Source: Betaproteobacteria bacterium
GTDB lineage: Bacteria > Pseudomonadota > Gammaproteobacteria > Burkholderiales > Burkholderiaceae_C
Direction of reading: 5' to 3'
DNA length: 25,959 nt
Assembly (NCBI GenBank): GCA_947448675.1
Contig: CANFOR010000011.1
Location: 1-25,959 of the forward strand
In this document: positions 1-8,500 of the stretch, one piece after another
Layout of the letters: every line of letters begins with the position of its first letter
Position numbering within the stretch: position 1 is the first letter of the stretch
Program-made: the position numbers and the translations under genes
Notes under the pieces: model-generated
Database searches by the model: none
Told to the model about the DNA's origin: nothing
The model's input: only the letters and a program-made list of their open reading frames with translations

Positions 1-33
1 CTTGCAACGCTATCAAAAGTAGAGCGTTGCAAG
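1..33. repeat. Perfect 11-bp inverted repeat inside a coding region
   Basis: Bases 1-11 (CTTGCAACGCT) are the exact reverse complement of bases 23-33, with an 11-base spacer. The centre (9-25) reads GCTATCAAAAGTAGAGC, the GCTAT...(G)TAGAGC style of small palindromic repeat seen elsewhere in this window. It lies in frame right after the predicted signal peptide of the minus-strand gene. The left side of the window cuts off any further extension. Confidence 0.6.
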
Positions 34-137
34 GGCGTGCCTTGTGCTAAAGCGCAGGTGGCTGGGCCAAGCAAGGCGGCACAAACAAGGCCGGTGGCCA
101 AGACAGAGAAATGAGAACGAGGGGTGTAGGCGTGCAT
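1..137 (-). CDS. Exported protein, N-terminal fragment (runs off window)
   Basis: Reading right to left, an open frame starts at the ATG at 137-135 and stays open to base 1, giving about 45 residues with no stop. The product begins MHAYTPRSHFSVLATGL, continues through a hydrophobic stretch ending in GPATCALAQG, and looks like a Sec signal peptide with cleavage after ALA-Q, so a periplasmic or secreted protein is likely. There is no good Shine-Dalgarno sequence in front of this ATG. What is visible stops just after the signal peptide, so the family cannot be named. A perfect 11-base inverted repeat lies inside the coding part (see repeat at 1-33). Confidence 0.55.
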   Translation of the reverse strand, partial: MHAYTPRSHFSVLATGLVCAALLGPATCALAQGTPLQRSTFDSVA

Positions 138-216
138 CAAGAGGGCGAGCTTAGCGCAGACATGTGAAGCTGGCATGACGCAGCTGCTCCGGCCACGCAT
201 GGCTTGTGCTTTAACT

Positions 217-567
217 TTAATCTTGTGCGCAGCGCACTGCCAAGGGCAGCAGCGGGTACTTCACCACGGCTTCGCGGCCGGTGGGGCCCAGGCCAAACTC
301 GGCGCTCATGCGCAGGTTTTTGTAGTTCGGGACAGTGCTGCCCGCAGCGCGGTAGAGCACGTCATAGCCGCGCGAGCCGTCGAGCACTGCGCTGTCGTCA
401 ACCAAGCGGGCGACAAACTCGATGCCTTGTTCGCAGCGGTAAAAAACGCCCTTGCTGGCTGCTTTGTTGCCAGCGCTGAGGGTGCTGCCGGGGGCGCTGC
501 AAGCCACGCAGGCTAAGGCCAATAGGGTGCCCAAAATGGCTGCCGCGTTGCGGTTGCTAAGCTGCAT
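217..567 (-). CDS. MliC-like lipoprotein (putative C-type lysozyme inhibitor)
   Basis: A 116-residue product with a lipoprotein signal peptide: the hydrophobic core ILGTLLALACVACSAPGS offers Cys20 or Cys23 for lipidation. The mature part begins with the pattern YRCEQGIEFVARLVDDSAVL, which resembles the opening strands of the MliC/PliC fold (Y-x-C-x-x-G, then V-x-F/V). That family protects the cell wall against C-type lysozyme from the outer membrane or periplasm. A second Cys near the C-terminus (AVRC) could pair with the first. The start is supported by GGAG at 576-573, five bases before the ATG. It sits downstream of mltA on the same strand with a 51-base gap, so a wall-turnover and lysozyme-protection pairing is plausible. 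The family call is by pattern only; 'conserved lipoprotein' is the safe fallback. Confidence 0.6.
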   Translation of the reverse strand: MQLSNRNAAAILGTLLALACVACSAPGSTLSAGNKAASKGVFYRCEQGIEFVARLVDDSAVLDGSRGYDVLYRAAGSTVPNYKNLRMSAEFGLGPTGREAVVKYPLLPLAVRCAQD

Positions 568-579
568 ATTTGCTCCTAA

Positions 580-601
580 TTTAATAGCTGTTTACGCATA
601 T
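580..601. repeat. Dispersed repeat copy A (TTTAATAGCTG..ACGCATAT type)
   Basis: This 22-base segment lies between mltA and the lipoprotein gene. It begins TTTAATAGCTG and ends TACGCATAT. It matches 19792-19813 at 21 of 22 positions and 25571-25590 at 16 of the 19 shared positions. This copy is intergenic; the other two are inside genes. Confidence 0.6.
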
Positions 602-618
602 TCTATGCACCTTGCAGC

Positions 619-1815
619 CTATTTTGGCCACAAAACCCAGAGTTGCAGGCTTTGTTTGAGTTTGCCTGCCAACTCTGCCGCATCGGGGCCCCAGCCGGCA
701 AAATAATCGGCCCGCACCGCGCCCACTATGGCGCTGCCCGTGTCTTGCGCAAACACCAGGCGCTGCAGGTCGGCGGCGGCACCCTTGGAGGCCAGCCACA
801 CCGGTGTGCCGTAGGGAATGCTTTGCGGGTCCACGGCGATCGAGCGGCCTGGCGTCAGGGCCACGCCTTGTGCGCCGCGCGGGCCTGCGTCGGGGTCGGC
901 GAGCGGCGCTTCGGTGAAGAACACCAAGCGCGGGTTGCTCCACAGCAGCTCTTGCACGCGCTGTGGGTTTTGCTGGGCCCAGGCCTTGATGCCCGGCCAG
1001 GATGCGTCTGTGATGGCGCCTTGGTCGAGCAGCCAACGGCCTACGCTTTTGTAGGGCTGCTCATTCGAGCCTGCATAGGACAGGCGCACGTTGCGCGTGC
1101 TGCCGTCGACCTCGGTGATGCGCAAGCGGCCCGAGCCTTGGATGTGCAGCACCAGGGCGTCGAGCGGGTCGGCCAAGTAAGCGATCTCGCGTCCACGCAG
1201 CGCGGCCTTGGCTTCGGGCAGGGTGTCGGCCTGTTGGCGGGTGTACCAAGGCTTGCCTTTAGTAAGATTGTTGGGCGTGCGGTGCAGGGGCACGGCGTAG
1301 CCATTGCCGGGCAGGCGGCTGGCACCCAGCATGGGCTCGTAGTAACCCGTCAGCAGGCCTTCGCTGGGCACGCCGGTGCGAGGGCCAGACAGCGGCTCCA
1401 CGCGATACGGCTGCAGCTTGCTTTGCATCCAATGGCGTTGTTCGCTGGGCGTGGCCAGCAAGAGGCGGCGCACGTCGGCGCAGAGCGCGGCCAAGGCTGG
1501 GCCAGGGCGCTCGCAGCTGTGCGTCCAAGCGTTCCAGGCTTCGTACAGGGCGTCGCTATCAAAGCCGGGCAGCTCGGCCCAGCGCACCGCTACCCAGCGG
1601 CTTTTGCCTTGCACGATGGTGGGTGGCAGAGGCGCGCCGTCTTGGGGGTACGCTACAGGGCCTGTTGGAGGCGGTGTGGCGCTGCCCATGGCCGAGCCCT
1701 GCGCAACTGCGGGCGCTGGTGCGGGGCTGTACACCCGCTGCCCGGCACAGCCTGCGAGCAAAAGCATGGCACCGCAAAGCAGTATGCTCGGGGCTAATTG
1801 CAGGAGTTTTGGCAT
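619..1815 (-). CDS. mltA: Membrane-bound lytic murein transglycosylase A
   Basis: MltA cleaves the MurNAc-GlcNAc bond of peptidoglycan from the inner face of the outer membrane, forming 1,6-anhydro ends. With the ATG at 1815 the product is 398 residues and begins with a lipoprotein signal (LLLCGAMLLLAGC type, Cys23). The MltA domain shows LLTGYYEP, ALVLHIQGSGRLR and YAGSNEQPYKSVGRWL. The C-terminal 3D domain has FAQDTGSAIVGAVRADYFAG, in which Asp358 corresponds to the catalytic aspartate of the family. The frame stays open to 1896, but those upstream starts would lie antisense to the well-supported small gene at 1814-1957, and none has a clear ribosome site. I therefore prefer 1815, although it also lacks a strong one. 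That start codon shares the CATG at 1813-1816 with the divergent gene. Confidence 0.93.
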   Translation of the reverse strand: MPKLLQLAPSILLCGAMLLLAGCAGQRVYSPAPAPAVAQGSAMGSATPPPTGPVAYPQDGAPLPPTIVQGKSRWVAVRWAELPGFDSDALYEAWNAWTHSCERPGPALAALCADVRRLLLATPSEQRHWMQSKLQPYRVEPLSGPRTGVPSEGLLTGYYEPMLGASRLPGNGYAVPLHRTPNNLTKGKPWYTRQQADTLPEAKAALRGREIAYLADPLDALVLHIQGSGRLRITEVDGSTRNVRLSYAGSNEQPYKSVGRWLLDQGAITDASWPGIKAWAQQNPQRVQELLWSNPRLVFFTEAPLADPDAGPRGAQGVALTPGRSIAVDPQSIPYGTPVWLASKGAAADLQRLVFAQDTGSAIVGAVRADYFAGWGPDAAELAGKLKQSLQLWVLWPK

Positions 1816-1957
1816 GGGTTTGATTTTGCTCGAAGCGTTGGGGGCCATGCTGCTCTTGTTGCTCATTGTGTGGTGGACGATGTTTGCCGGGCGCAATAAA
1901 GGTGAACCTCCCAGTGACGCACCGCCAGCCGCCGAAGAAAAACCAAAAAAGCCCTGA
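1814..1957 (+). CDS. Small single-pass membrane protein, 47 aa
   Basis: The product starts MGLILLEALGAMLLLLLIVWW, continues with TMFAGRNKGE and ends in a Pro/Ala/Lys-rich tail. One transmembrane helix (about residues 2-24) is followed by a short polar, probably cytoplasmic, tail. The ribosome site is excellent: AGGAG at 1802-1806 with a seven-base spacer before the ATG. I recall similar very short proteins with a hydrophobic segment ending in VWWTMF and a charged tail as annotated hypotheticals in Comamonadaceae; that is memory, not a search. Function is unknown. The gene is divergent from mltA with overlapping start codons and convergent with the response regulator gene, with a hairpin between them. 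Confidence 0.75.
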   Translation: MGLILLEALGAMLLLLLIVWWTMFAGRNKGEPPSDAPPAAEEKPKKP

Positions 1958-1968
1958 AAGCTATAGCC

Positions 1969-1987
1969 ATAGCGCGCTAAGCGCTAT
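1969..1987. terminator. Hairpin between convergent genes, possible bidirectional terminator
   Basis: ATAGCGC (1969-1975) and GCGCTAT (1981-1987) form a perfect 7-bp stem with a 5-base loop. It begins 12 bases after the small membrane protein stop and touches the stop codon of the response regulator on the other strand. There is no long T-run on either side, so termination is inferred from placement only. The stem also carries the GCTAT motif of the dispersed palindromes. Confidence 0.4.
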
Positions 1988-2610
1988 CAATTTCGCAGCA
2001 AATTGGCCAAGTCTACCGCCGACTTGACGTTCATTTTGTCAAACACCCGGGCCCGGTGCACCTCGACCGTGCGCACACTGATGTTGAGCTGGTCGGCGAT
2101 GAGTTTGTTGGGCAGGCCTTGGGTGACCAGGCGCATCACGTCACGTTCACGCTCGGTGAGTTCGGCCAGCAAATGGCTGAGTTGCCCTTGCTGTTTGCGC
2201 TGGCCCAGCGTGTTGTGCGACAGCTCCAGCGCCTGCACCACGCGGTCGACCAAGGCATTGTCTGAAAACGGCTTCTCGCAAAAGTCAAAGGCCCCGCGTT
2301 TCACCGCCGCCACGGCGGTGACCACATCGGCGTGGCCGGTGAGAAAAATCACTGGCAGCAGGGTTTGCCAACCCCGGGCCAAAAGCTTTTCAAACTGGGC
2401 CAATCCGCTGGTGCCGGGCATGCGCACGTCCATCAGCACGCAGCTGGGGGTGCTGGGCACAAAGCCGGTGGCCAGCATGTGCTCGAAGCGGTCGGCGCTG
2501 TCAAAACTCTCGCTCAACAAGCGCCGTGAACGCAGCAGCCAAGCCAGGGCCTCGCGCACGCCCGCGTCGTCGTCTACTATAAAAACGGTAGCATCAAGTG
2601 AGCGTTCCAT
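1987..2610 (-). CDS. FixJ/NarL-type response regulator
   Basis: A 207-residue two-domain regulator. The receiver domain shows FIVDDDAGVREAL (acidic pair), LMDVRMPG with the phospho-accepting Asp61, the conserved Thr in FLTGHAD, and Lys in FCEKPF. The LuxR-type helix-turn-helix follows: LTERERDVMRLVTQG, NKLIADQLNISVRTVEVHRA. It should be phosphorylated by the adjacent kinase and then bind DNA. The ATG at 2610 is preferred over a TTG at 2634 because MERSLDATVFIVDDD is the normal receiver beginning. It overlaps the end of the kinase gene by 17 bases, implying translational coupling. Kinase/regulator pairs of this architecture include DctS/DctR (C4-dicarboxylate uptake), but no transporter is next to it here, so I give no symbol. 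Confidence 0.9.
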   Translation of the reverse strand: MERSLDATVFIVDDDAGVREALAWLLRSRRLLSESFDSADRFEHMLATGFVPSTPSCVLMDVRMPGTSGLAQFEKLLARGWQTLLPVIFLTGHADVVTAVAAVKRGAFDFCEKPFSDNALVDRVVQALELSHNTLGQRKQQGQLSHLLAELTERERDVMRLVTQGLPNKLIADQLNISVRTVEVHRARVFDKMNVKSAVDLANLLRN

Positions 2611-4672
2611 GCGGGCTTTCGGGTGGAGAAGCAATTAAATGCGGTGCGGCAACCGGCGGCGTACCAGCGGGCAGTGTAAAGCGAAAGACGGTGCCCCCGC
2701 CAGGCGCAGGCGCATGGCTTAAGCTGCCGCCGTGTTGTTCGATCACGGTGCGGCACAGCGACAGGCCCAGACCCATGCCTTCGGCCTTGGTGGTGAAGAA
2801 GGGCGTGAACAATTGCTCGGCCACATCGGGCGCAATGCCCTGGCCGTTGTCGTGCACCGAGAACTCAAGCCACTGGCCCGGCGCAGCCAACTTGGCCATT
2901 TGAATGTGTATCAGCAGGCGGTTCTGGCGCCATGCTGCGGGGGTGGGCCCGGCCAAGCTGTGCTGGGGCATAGCCTGCATGCCGTTGCGCGCCAGGTTGA
3001 GCAGCACCTGCTCGACCATGGTGCGGTCGCACACCGTGGAAGGCAGGTCGGGGGCGACCTGGGTTTGCACCTGCACGCCGAGCTTGCGCGCTTGCAGGGC
3101 CACCAGGGGCAAGATGGCTTGCAGCAGGGCTTCGGGCTGCACGGCTTCGCGGGCTTGGTCGCGGCGGCGCACAAAGTTGTGCACACTTTTAATGATCTTG
3201 CCCGCGCGCTCGGCCTGTTCGGCTATGCGCTGCAGCGCCGTCCGCACGTCGGCGTACACCGGGCTACTGTTAGTAGCGTCTTGCAGCAAGTTGTTGGAGC
3301 CGATGGCGTAGCTCGAAATGGCCGCCAGCGGCTGGTTCAGCTCATGGCTGAGCAGGGAGGCCATTTCGCCCACGGTGGCCAAGCGGGCGGTGGCCTGCAA
3401 ACGGTCTTGGCTGGTGCGCGAGAGCTCTTCGATGCGCCGCTGCTCGCTCATGTCGAGCAGGGCGCTCATCCAACCGGTTTGCTCTCCCACCGCGTTGATG
3501 AGCGGCGCTTCGATGATGAGCACCGGAAAGCGGGTGCCGTCTTTGCGCATGAACACCGACTCAAAGCCCTCGCGCGGCAGCAGGTTGGCGCTCAAACGAA
3601 TCGCTTGGCGCTGCTGGTATTCGTCGATCAGCTCGGGTGGCCAATAGGGCGCAGGGATGCTGCTGGCCAATAGTTCGGGTGCGCTAAAACCGACCATTTG
3701 GCAAAAGGCCGGGTTAACGTAGCTGATGCGCCCTTGTAGGTCGCGCGCGCGCAGGCCGGTGACCAAGGAGTCTTCCATGGCTTTGCGAAAGGCCAAGGCG
3801 TCGCCCAGGTCGCGCTCGGCACGGGTGCGGCGGCGGATGTCTTTGCCGAGCAAAATGACTACCGTGATCAAGGCGATGGAGAGCAAGGTGACCAGGGCGC
3901 TGAGAAAGTTGGGGAAGATTTCAGGCGGGCCGCGCCAACTGTCCATGCGCAGCAAAAGCGTGTTGCCCGGCAGGTCGAGCAACTGCTGGGCCGTGAAGAT
4001 GCGGCTGCCGCGCTTGACCGAGCCCGCAATGGCCAGGCGCGTGCCGTCGGCCTCGGTGAAAGACACCTCTTGGCCGCGCGCCACTTGTTTACCCACCAGT
4101 TCGGCCAGGGTGTCGGCCAGCGAATAGGTGGCCACCAAATAGCCCGAATGCCGCCCGGAGGTGGCCAGGGGCAGGCACAGCTCCATCACCTCTAAACCCA
4201 GGCTGTCGATTTGCGCAACGTAGTAGCTGGGCGCGTAGGCCGGGCCACTGGCGCGCAGCGCCGCGCTGCAGGCGCGCAAAACGTCGGGCAGTGCATTGGC
4301 GCGCCCTAGGCGCTCAAACACGGGTTGGCGAAAAGGCGAGTCAACAAATGCCAGGTTGGTGTTGCCGGTGCTGTTGCGCCACTCCAGGCGCAGCAACTCG
4401 CGGTGTTGTTGCAACAGCAGCGCCGCTTGCTCGCGCCAACTGCTGAAACTGGGGTCGCCAGCATGCAGGGCTTGCAGACTTTGCACATTGCGTGTGAAGC
4501 CCAGGCGCACGTCGCTCACCGCTTCGGCGGCGTCGCGCTCGATCTTGGCTTGCAACTGCTCGGCTTCATAGCGGCCTGCCAACCAGACCAGGGTAACCAG
4601 GAGCGTGGCCACCAAGCCGACCAAGAGCGTCCACAAAGACCAGCGGCGCCAACCACGCAGCAACCAGCTCAC
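2594..4672 (-). CDS. PAS-domain sensor histidine kinase
   Basis: A 692-residue inner-membrane kinase. Transmembrane helices at about 11-32 and 254-276 enclose a periplasmic sensor of about 220 residues. A PAS domain follows (about 290-415; ISYVNPAFCQMVGFS, FMRKDGTRFPV). The HisKA box is MASLLSHELNQPLAAISSYA with His443, and the HATPase region has the N box LLNLARNGMQAM, G1 DNGQGIAP, F box FTPFFTTK and G2 GMGLGLSL. All key residues are present. The layout (large periplasmic sensor, PAS, HELNQPL H-box, FixJ-type partner) resembles DctS/FixL-class kinases, so a small-molecule periplasmic ligand such as an organic acid is a reasonable guess but is not shown. Its ATG overlaps the nitrilase stop in an ATGA, and it is followed by its response regulator. 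Confidence 0.92.
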   Translation of the reverse strand: MSWLLRGWRRWSLWTLLVGLVATLLVTLVWLAGRYEAEQLQAKIERDAAEAVSDVRLGFTRNVQSLQALHAGDPSFSSWREQAALLLQQHRELLRLEWRNSTGNTNLAFVDSPFRQPVFERLGRANALPDVLRACSAALRASGPAYAPSYYVAQIDSLGLEVMELCLPLATSGRHSGYLVATYSLADTLAELVGKQVARGQEVSFTEADGTRLAIAGSVKRGSRIFTAQQLLDLPGNTLLLRMDSWRGPPEIFPNFLSALVTLLSIALITVVILLGKDIRRRTRAERDLGDALAFRKAMEDSLVTGLRARDLQGRISYVNPAFCQMVGFSAPELLASSIPAPYWPPELIDEYQQRQAIRLSANLLPREGFESVFMRKDGTRFPVLIIEAPLINAVGEQTGWMSALLDMSEQRRIEELSRTSQDRLQATARLATVGEMASLLSHELNQPLAAISSYAIGSNNLLQDATNSSPVYADVRTALQRIAEQAERAGKIIKSVHNFVRRRDQAREAVQPEALLQAILPLVALQARKLGVQVQTQVAPDLPSTVCDRTMVEQVLLNLARNGMQAMPQHSLAGPTPAAWRQNRLLIHIQMAKLAAPGQWLEFSVHDNGQGIAPDVAEQLFTPFFTTKAEGMGLGLSLCRTVIEQHGGSLSHAPAPGGGTVFRFTLPAGTPPVAAPHLIASPPESPHGTLT

Positions 4673-5499
4673 AGCGCGTTGACCCTGGGGTTGCGGTGTG
4701 CCAAAGCAGGCAGCTGGCTACGGTACTTCTGCAGGCGAGGCAAGCTGATGTCGGCCATGACCACACCTTCGCCCTCGGCCTGCTGCGCCAGCAGCTCGCC
4801 CCAGGGGTTGGCCACCAGGCTTTGGCCCCAGGTGCGCCGCCCGTTTTCATGCAGCCCGCCTTGCGCCGGCGCTACGACGTATGCTAGGTTTTCGATAGCG
4901 CGGGCGCGCAGCAGCAGCTCCCAATGGGATTGGCCCGTGGTGTGCGTGAAGGCACTGGGCACCAGCAGCACATGCGCGCCTTGGCTAGCGTAGTGGCGGT
5001 ACAGCTCGGGGAAGCGCATGTCGTAGCAAATGCTCAGGCCGACGCGAAACACGCCATCGCTGCGGCTGGGCAGTTCGAAGCACACCGGCTGCGTGCCTGC
5101 TTCGAGCACCCGCGTTTCATCGTAGAGTTCGCTGCCATTGTCGAAGCGAAACAAATGCATTTTGTCGTAGCGCGCCACGCATTCGCCCTGCGGGTTGAAC
5201 ACCAAGAGACTGTTGCGCACCCGTGCCGGGTCAGGCGTAGACAGGGGTAAGGTGCCCGCGGCAATCCACAGTCCAAGCTCACGCGCAGTTTGGCTTAAAA
5301 AGCTTTGAACAGGCCCGTCACCAAAGGCTTCTTGCACTTGCAGCTTGTCGGTATCGCGCCGACCCAAAATACAAAAATATTCAGGCAGTACGGCCAGTTC
5401 AGCGCCCTGTGTCGCGGCGCGCTCCAACAGGCTGCGCGCGCTGCGCAGATTGCTGAGCACATCGGTGCCAGAGACCATTTGAAGCGCGGCGATTTGCAT
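4669..5499 (-). CDS. Nitrilase-superfamily amidase (carbon-nitrogen hydrolase)
   Basis: A 276-residue cytosolic enzyme with the complete nitrilase catalytic set: Glu40 in LAVLPEYF, Lys113 in RYDKMHLF, and Cys158 in GLSICYDMRFPELYR. Length and motifs fit the Nit1/Nit2 branch, whose members hydrolyse deaminated glutathione or omega-amides such as alpha-ketoglutaramate. The sequence alone does not decide between these substrates. The conserved RARAIENLAYVV block is intact. It lies 23 bases downstream of yhdP and its stop overlaps the kinase start, so it is the second gene of a four-gene operon. The yhdP-nitrilase order is common in proteobacteria, whereas the attached two-component pair is less general. 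Confidence 0.92.
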   Translation of the reverse strand: MQIAALQMVSGTDVLSNLRSARSLLERAATQGAELAVLPEYFCILGRRDTDKLQVQEAFGDGPVQSFLSQTARELGLWIAAGTLPLSTPDPARVRNSLLVFNPQGECVARYDKMHLFRFDNGSELYDETRVLEAGTQPVCFELPSRSDGVFRVGLSICYDMRFPELYRHYASQGAHVLLVPSAFTHTTGQSHWELLLRARAIENLAYVVAPAQGGLHENGRRTWGQSLVANPWGELLAQQAEGEGVVMADISLPRLQKYRSQLPALAHRNPRVNAL

Positions 5500-5522
5500 G
5501 GTGATGGGCCTTGGTCGGGTGT

Positions 5523-8500
5523 TTATCGCTCAATGGCAGCCGGTGCACTGGCGGGGTTTGCTGCGCCGCTGGCGGCCTTGCGGTCGATTTTGGTGATGCG
5601 CGGATCGGCCCAGCCGCCGTCGATGTGCAGCTCTTGGGTATTGGCCTGGATCAGCGGACGGCGCAAAAAGAGTTGCGCTAAAAATGTGCCGACACCGATG
5701 GCGGGGTTGATGATGCTGGCCACGATCGAGGCGGTGCCCGCATTGATCTCTGGCACGATGACGACCTTAAGGTCTTGGGTCTCGCGCGCGAGGTCGGCCG
5801 TGCCTTCCATGAGCACCACGGCAGCAACGCCTTTCATTTGCAGATTTTGGGTTTGCGCCAAGCCTTGCTCGATGTGCGCGTCGCCGCGAATAAAGTCAAA
5901 GGCAAAGCCTTCTGAAAACACATCGCGAAAGTCCAAGGCCAGCCGGCGTGGCAAAGACTGCAGGCTCAGCACCCCCAGCAGCTTGGCAATGCCCGGGTCG
6001 GCCTTGAGGAACTGCCCGCTCTCTACATTCACATTGACTTGGCCGCTCAAGCTGGGGTAGTCCAGCGCCAGGGGCGAGCCCAGCCAAGAGATTTGGCCTT
6101 CGAGCTTGCCCTTGCCACGGCGCAATACACCCGCTTGCCCGAAGCGCTTGAGCATCTCGCCCGCATCGGCAATGTCGAGGCGAAAATTCATCACGCTGCG
6201 GCGGCGCTCGTTGGGCGGCGTGCCAGGGTTGGTGGCCTCCGTACTGCCATTGGCTGCATTGGCCCCAGTGATCCCAATGGCCGCCCAATTGCCGCTTGCA
6301 GTGAGCGTGCCTTCGGGCATGCTCATGTTCAGCCGGTTGAGCCGCCACTCGCGCAGTGTGCCCTCGGGGACCAGGCCGCTGGCGTTACGGTTTACGGCGT
6401 CGATCTCGACCCGACCCAAGCGCTTGCCGCGCAGTTGCAGGTCGTCCACCACGATGTCGAGTGCGGGCACGTTGGCGGGTTGCTTGGACAGCACGGTTTC
6501 TATATTGCTTTGGTTGCTGGGGTTGATTTCTAAACGCGCCAAACGGGCATAAAGCCGCCCTGCACCCGCGCCGCTAGGCTGGCGGTATTCGAGGTAACCA
6601 TTGAGTTCGCTGGCTTCGATATTGGCACGCCAGGTCAGTGCGTCGCGCGAGCCACCCACCACCACATGCTTGAGTTGGTGCTGGTCGACGCGCAGCTCTT
6701 CGGTGCGCAGTGCGATAGAGCTGGGCAGATAGGCCAAAACGGCATCGTTGCTGCGCGCGCGTTTGTTCGCGGGAGCGCTGGTTTTGGACTCTGCGGGCAC
6801 GGCCAACAAGTTTTCCCAGGCGTCGACATCGATGCGCGCCGCGTTGATATTGGCGACCACGCCCTCGCTAGGCAGGGGCGCCGATTCGCCAGGGGCCAAG
6901 CCCACCGCAATGGCGCCACGCAGGACGCGCGGCTCAGCCGGGTTGCCCAGGTCGCGTTGGTAGACCAGTGATGCGGTTTTGCCCAAGTCCAACAAAATTT
7001 GGTCTTGCAGTTTTTGCCCTTGCACGAGCGAAGCTTTGAGCAAGCTGTTTTCAAAACGCAGTGCTAAAACAGACTCCGCACTTTTGCCAAAAGGCTCCGG
7101 CAGGGACAGGGCCAAGCCTTGCAAGTTGCTCGACACCGTGATTTCGGGGATACCCCGGCGCAGCGAAAAATTGGCGGTGTAGTTGGTCAAGCCACTGGCG
7201 GTTTTGGCCAAAGCGGCCAGTGGGCCCGTGGCGGCAGCTTGGCGCAGGCCTTCAGCGGCCGCATTGCCCTGGGCGCGCAATTGCAAGCTGGGTTCTGTAC
7301 TGGCGTCGGTCGCGCTGGCCGTGCTGGGCGAGGGGCTTCGTGCTGCACTTTCAATATGGGTATCGCCACCTAAAAATCCGGCACGCAAATCGACGGTGCC
7401 CAGGCCAGTTTCATTGAAAGCCAGCACGCCACGCGCCTGGGTGAACAAGGGCAGGCTGGGCAGCATGCGCACATCGTTCGCGCTCAAAGTGAGTGAGCCC
7501 TGTACTTTGGAGCGTTCTAGCGTTAGCACGGGCAGGTGTAGCCGCAGTTTTAATTCGGCATCGCCCGTGGCACTGATGGAGCTCAGCGCGCGGCCGGTTA
7601 TATCGGCCAAAGGCGAAGCGTTGACCACGCCTAACATGTCAGCCAGCGGACCGTTGGCCTGTGCGGTCAACACCACCGTGGTGGAGTGGCTGAGGTCGGG
7701 AATATGGGCCTGCAGCTGGCTGATTTGCAAAGCGGGCGCAGCGGCCAGGCGGCCGTAGGCATTGCGTATGTCGAGGCTGTTGCGATCGATGAGCAAGTCG
7801 CCACTGAGTTGCTGCAAGGCCGGATAGGTATTGGTGGTGGCTGCGCCCTTGCTGGGCGCATAGGCAAAGTGGGCGTTATTGATTTTGGCCGCCAGCGTGA
7901 ACTCACCCTTGCGAGGGTCTTCAAAGGGGAAGTCGCGCAGATCGCCACGCAGCCGCAAGGCAATATCACTGGCATTGCACGCAAGCAGGGCGGCACGCAA
8001 ATAGTCGCGCGTTGGGCTGGGAATTATGGTTGGCAGGTAACGGTGGACCTTGCTGCCGTCGAGGCGCGAGAAGCGTCCTTGTAGATCGAGCACACCCGGA
8101 AACCGGCTGGCTGCATTGCCAGGCGTGGTGTTGCTGCTGTGCCAGTTGGCCTTGAGTTCGCCTTGGGCGTCGGCATTATCAATGCGTAGGCTGGGCACAA
8201 CTACTTCAATTTTGTCGCCTTGCAGCTTCCATTGCAATTCTGTTTTTAGCTCTTGAAACGCGACCAAGGGCTCATCAAAAATTCCAGGAAACTCCAATGC
8301 ACCTTGTTCAATGCCCAACTTGGCCGAGCCGCCTTTTTGGTTCAGCTGAAAGTCAAGCGTAGCACCGCGCAAACCCGGCCGCCCTGGAGCTTCGCGCAGC
8401 GCCGGGGCTACGCCTACAAAGTTGCTGCTGCGCTGTGCGCTCAGCGCCAATTGTGATACCCGACCTTGCGCGTCGAAACTGCGCAAGGCGTCTACGGGGC

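Noticed and set aside
643..1797. Long plus-strand open frame of 384 codons opposite mltA
   Set aside because: Composition is that of a GC-rich shadow frame (Ala/Gly/Arg/His-rich with no domain pattern), and mltA on the other strand has clear motifs.
4883..4899. GCTA..TAGC palindrome in the nitrilase gene, similar to the dispersed palindromes
   Set aside because: It encodes part of RARAIENLAYVV, which is conserved in the nitrilase family, so the match is best explained by coding constraint.
5896..6348. Minus-strand 150-codon frame inside yhdP
   Set aside because: It is an alternative frame of yhdP with no ribosome site and a biased His/Arg/Gln/Ala composition.
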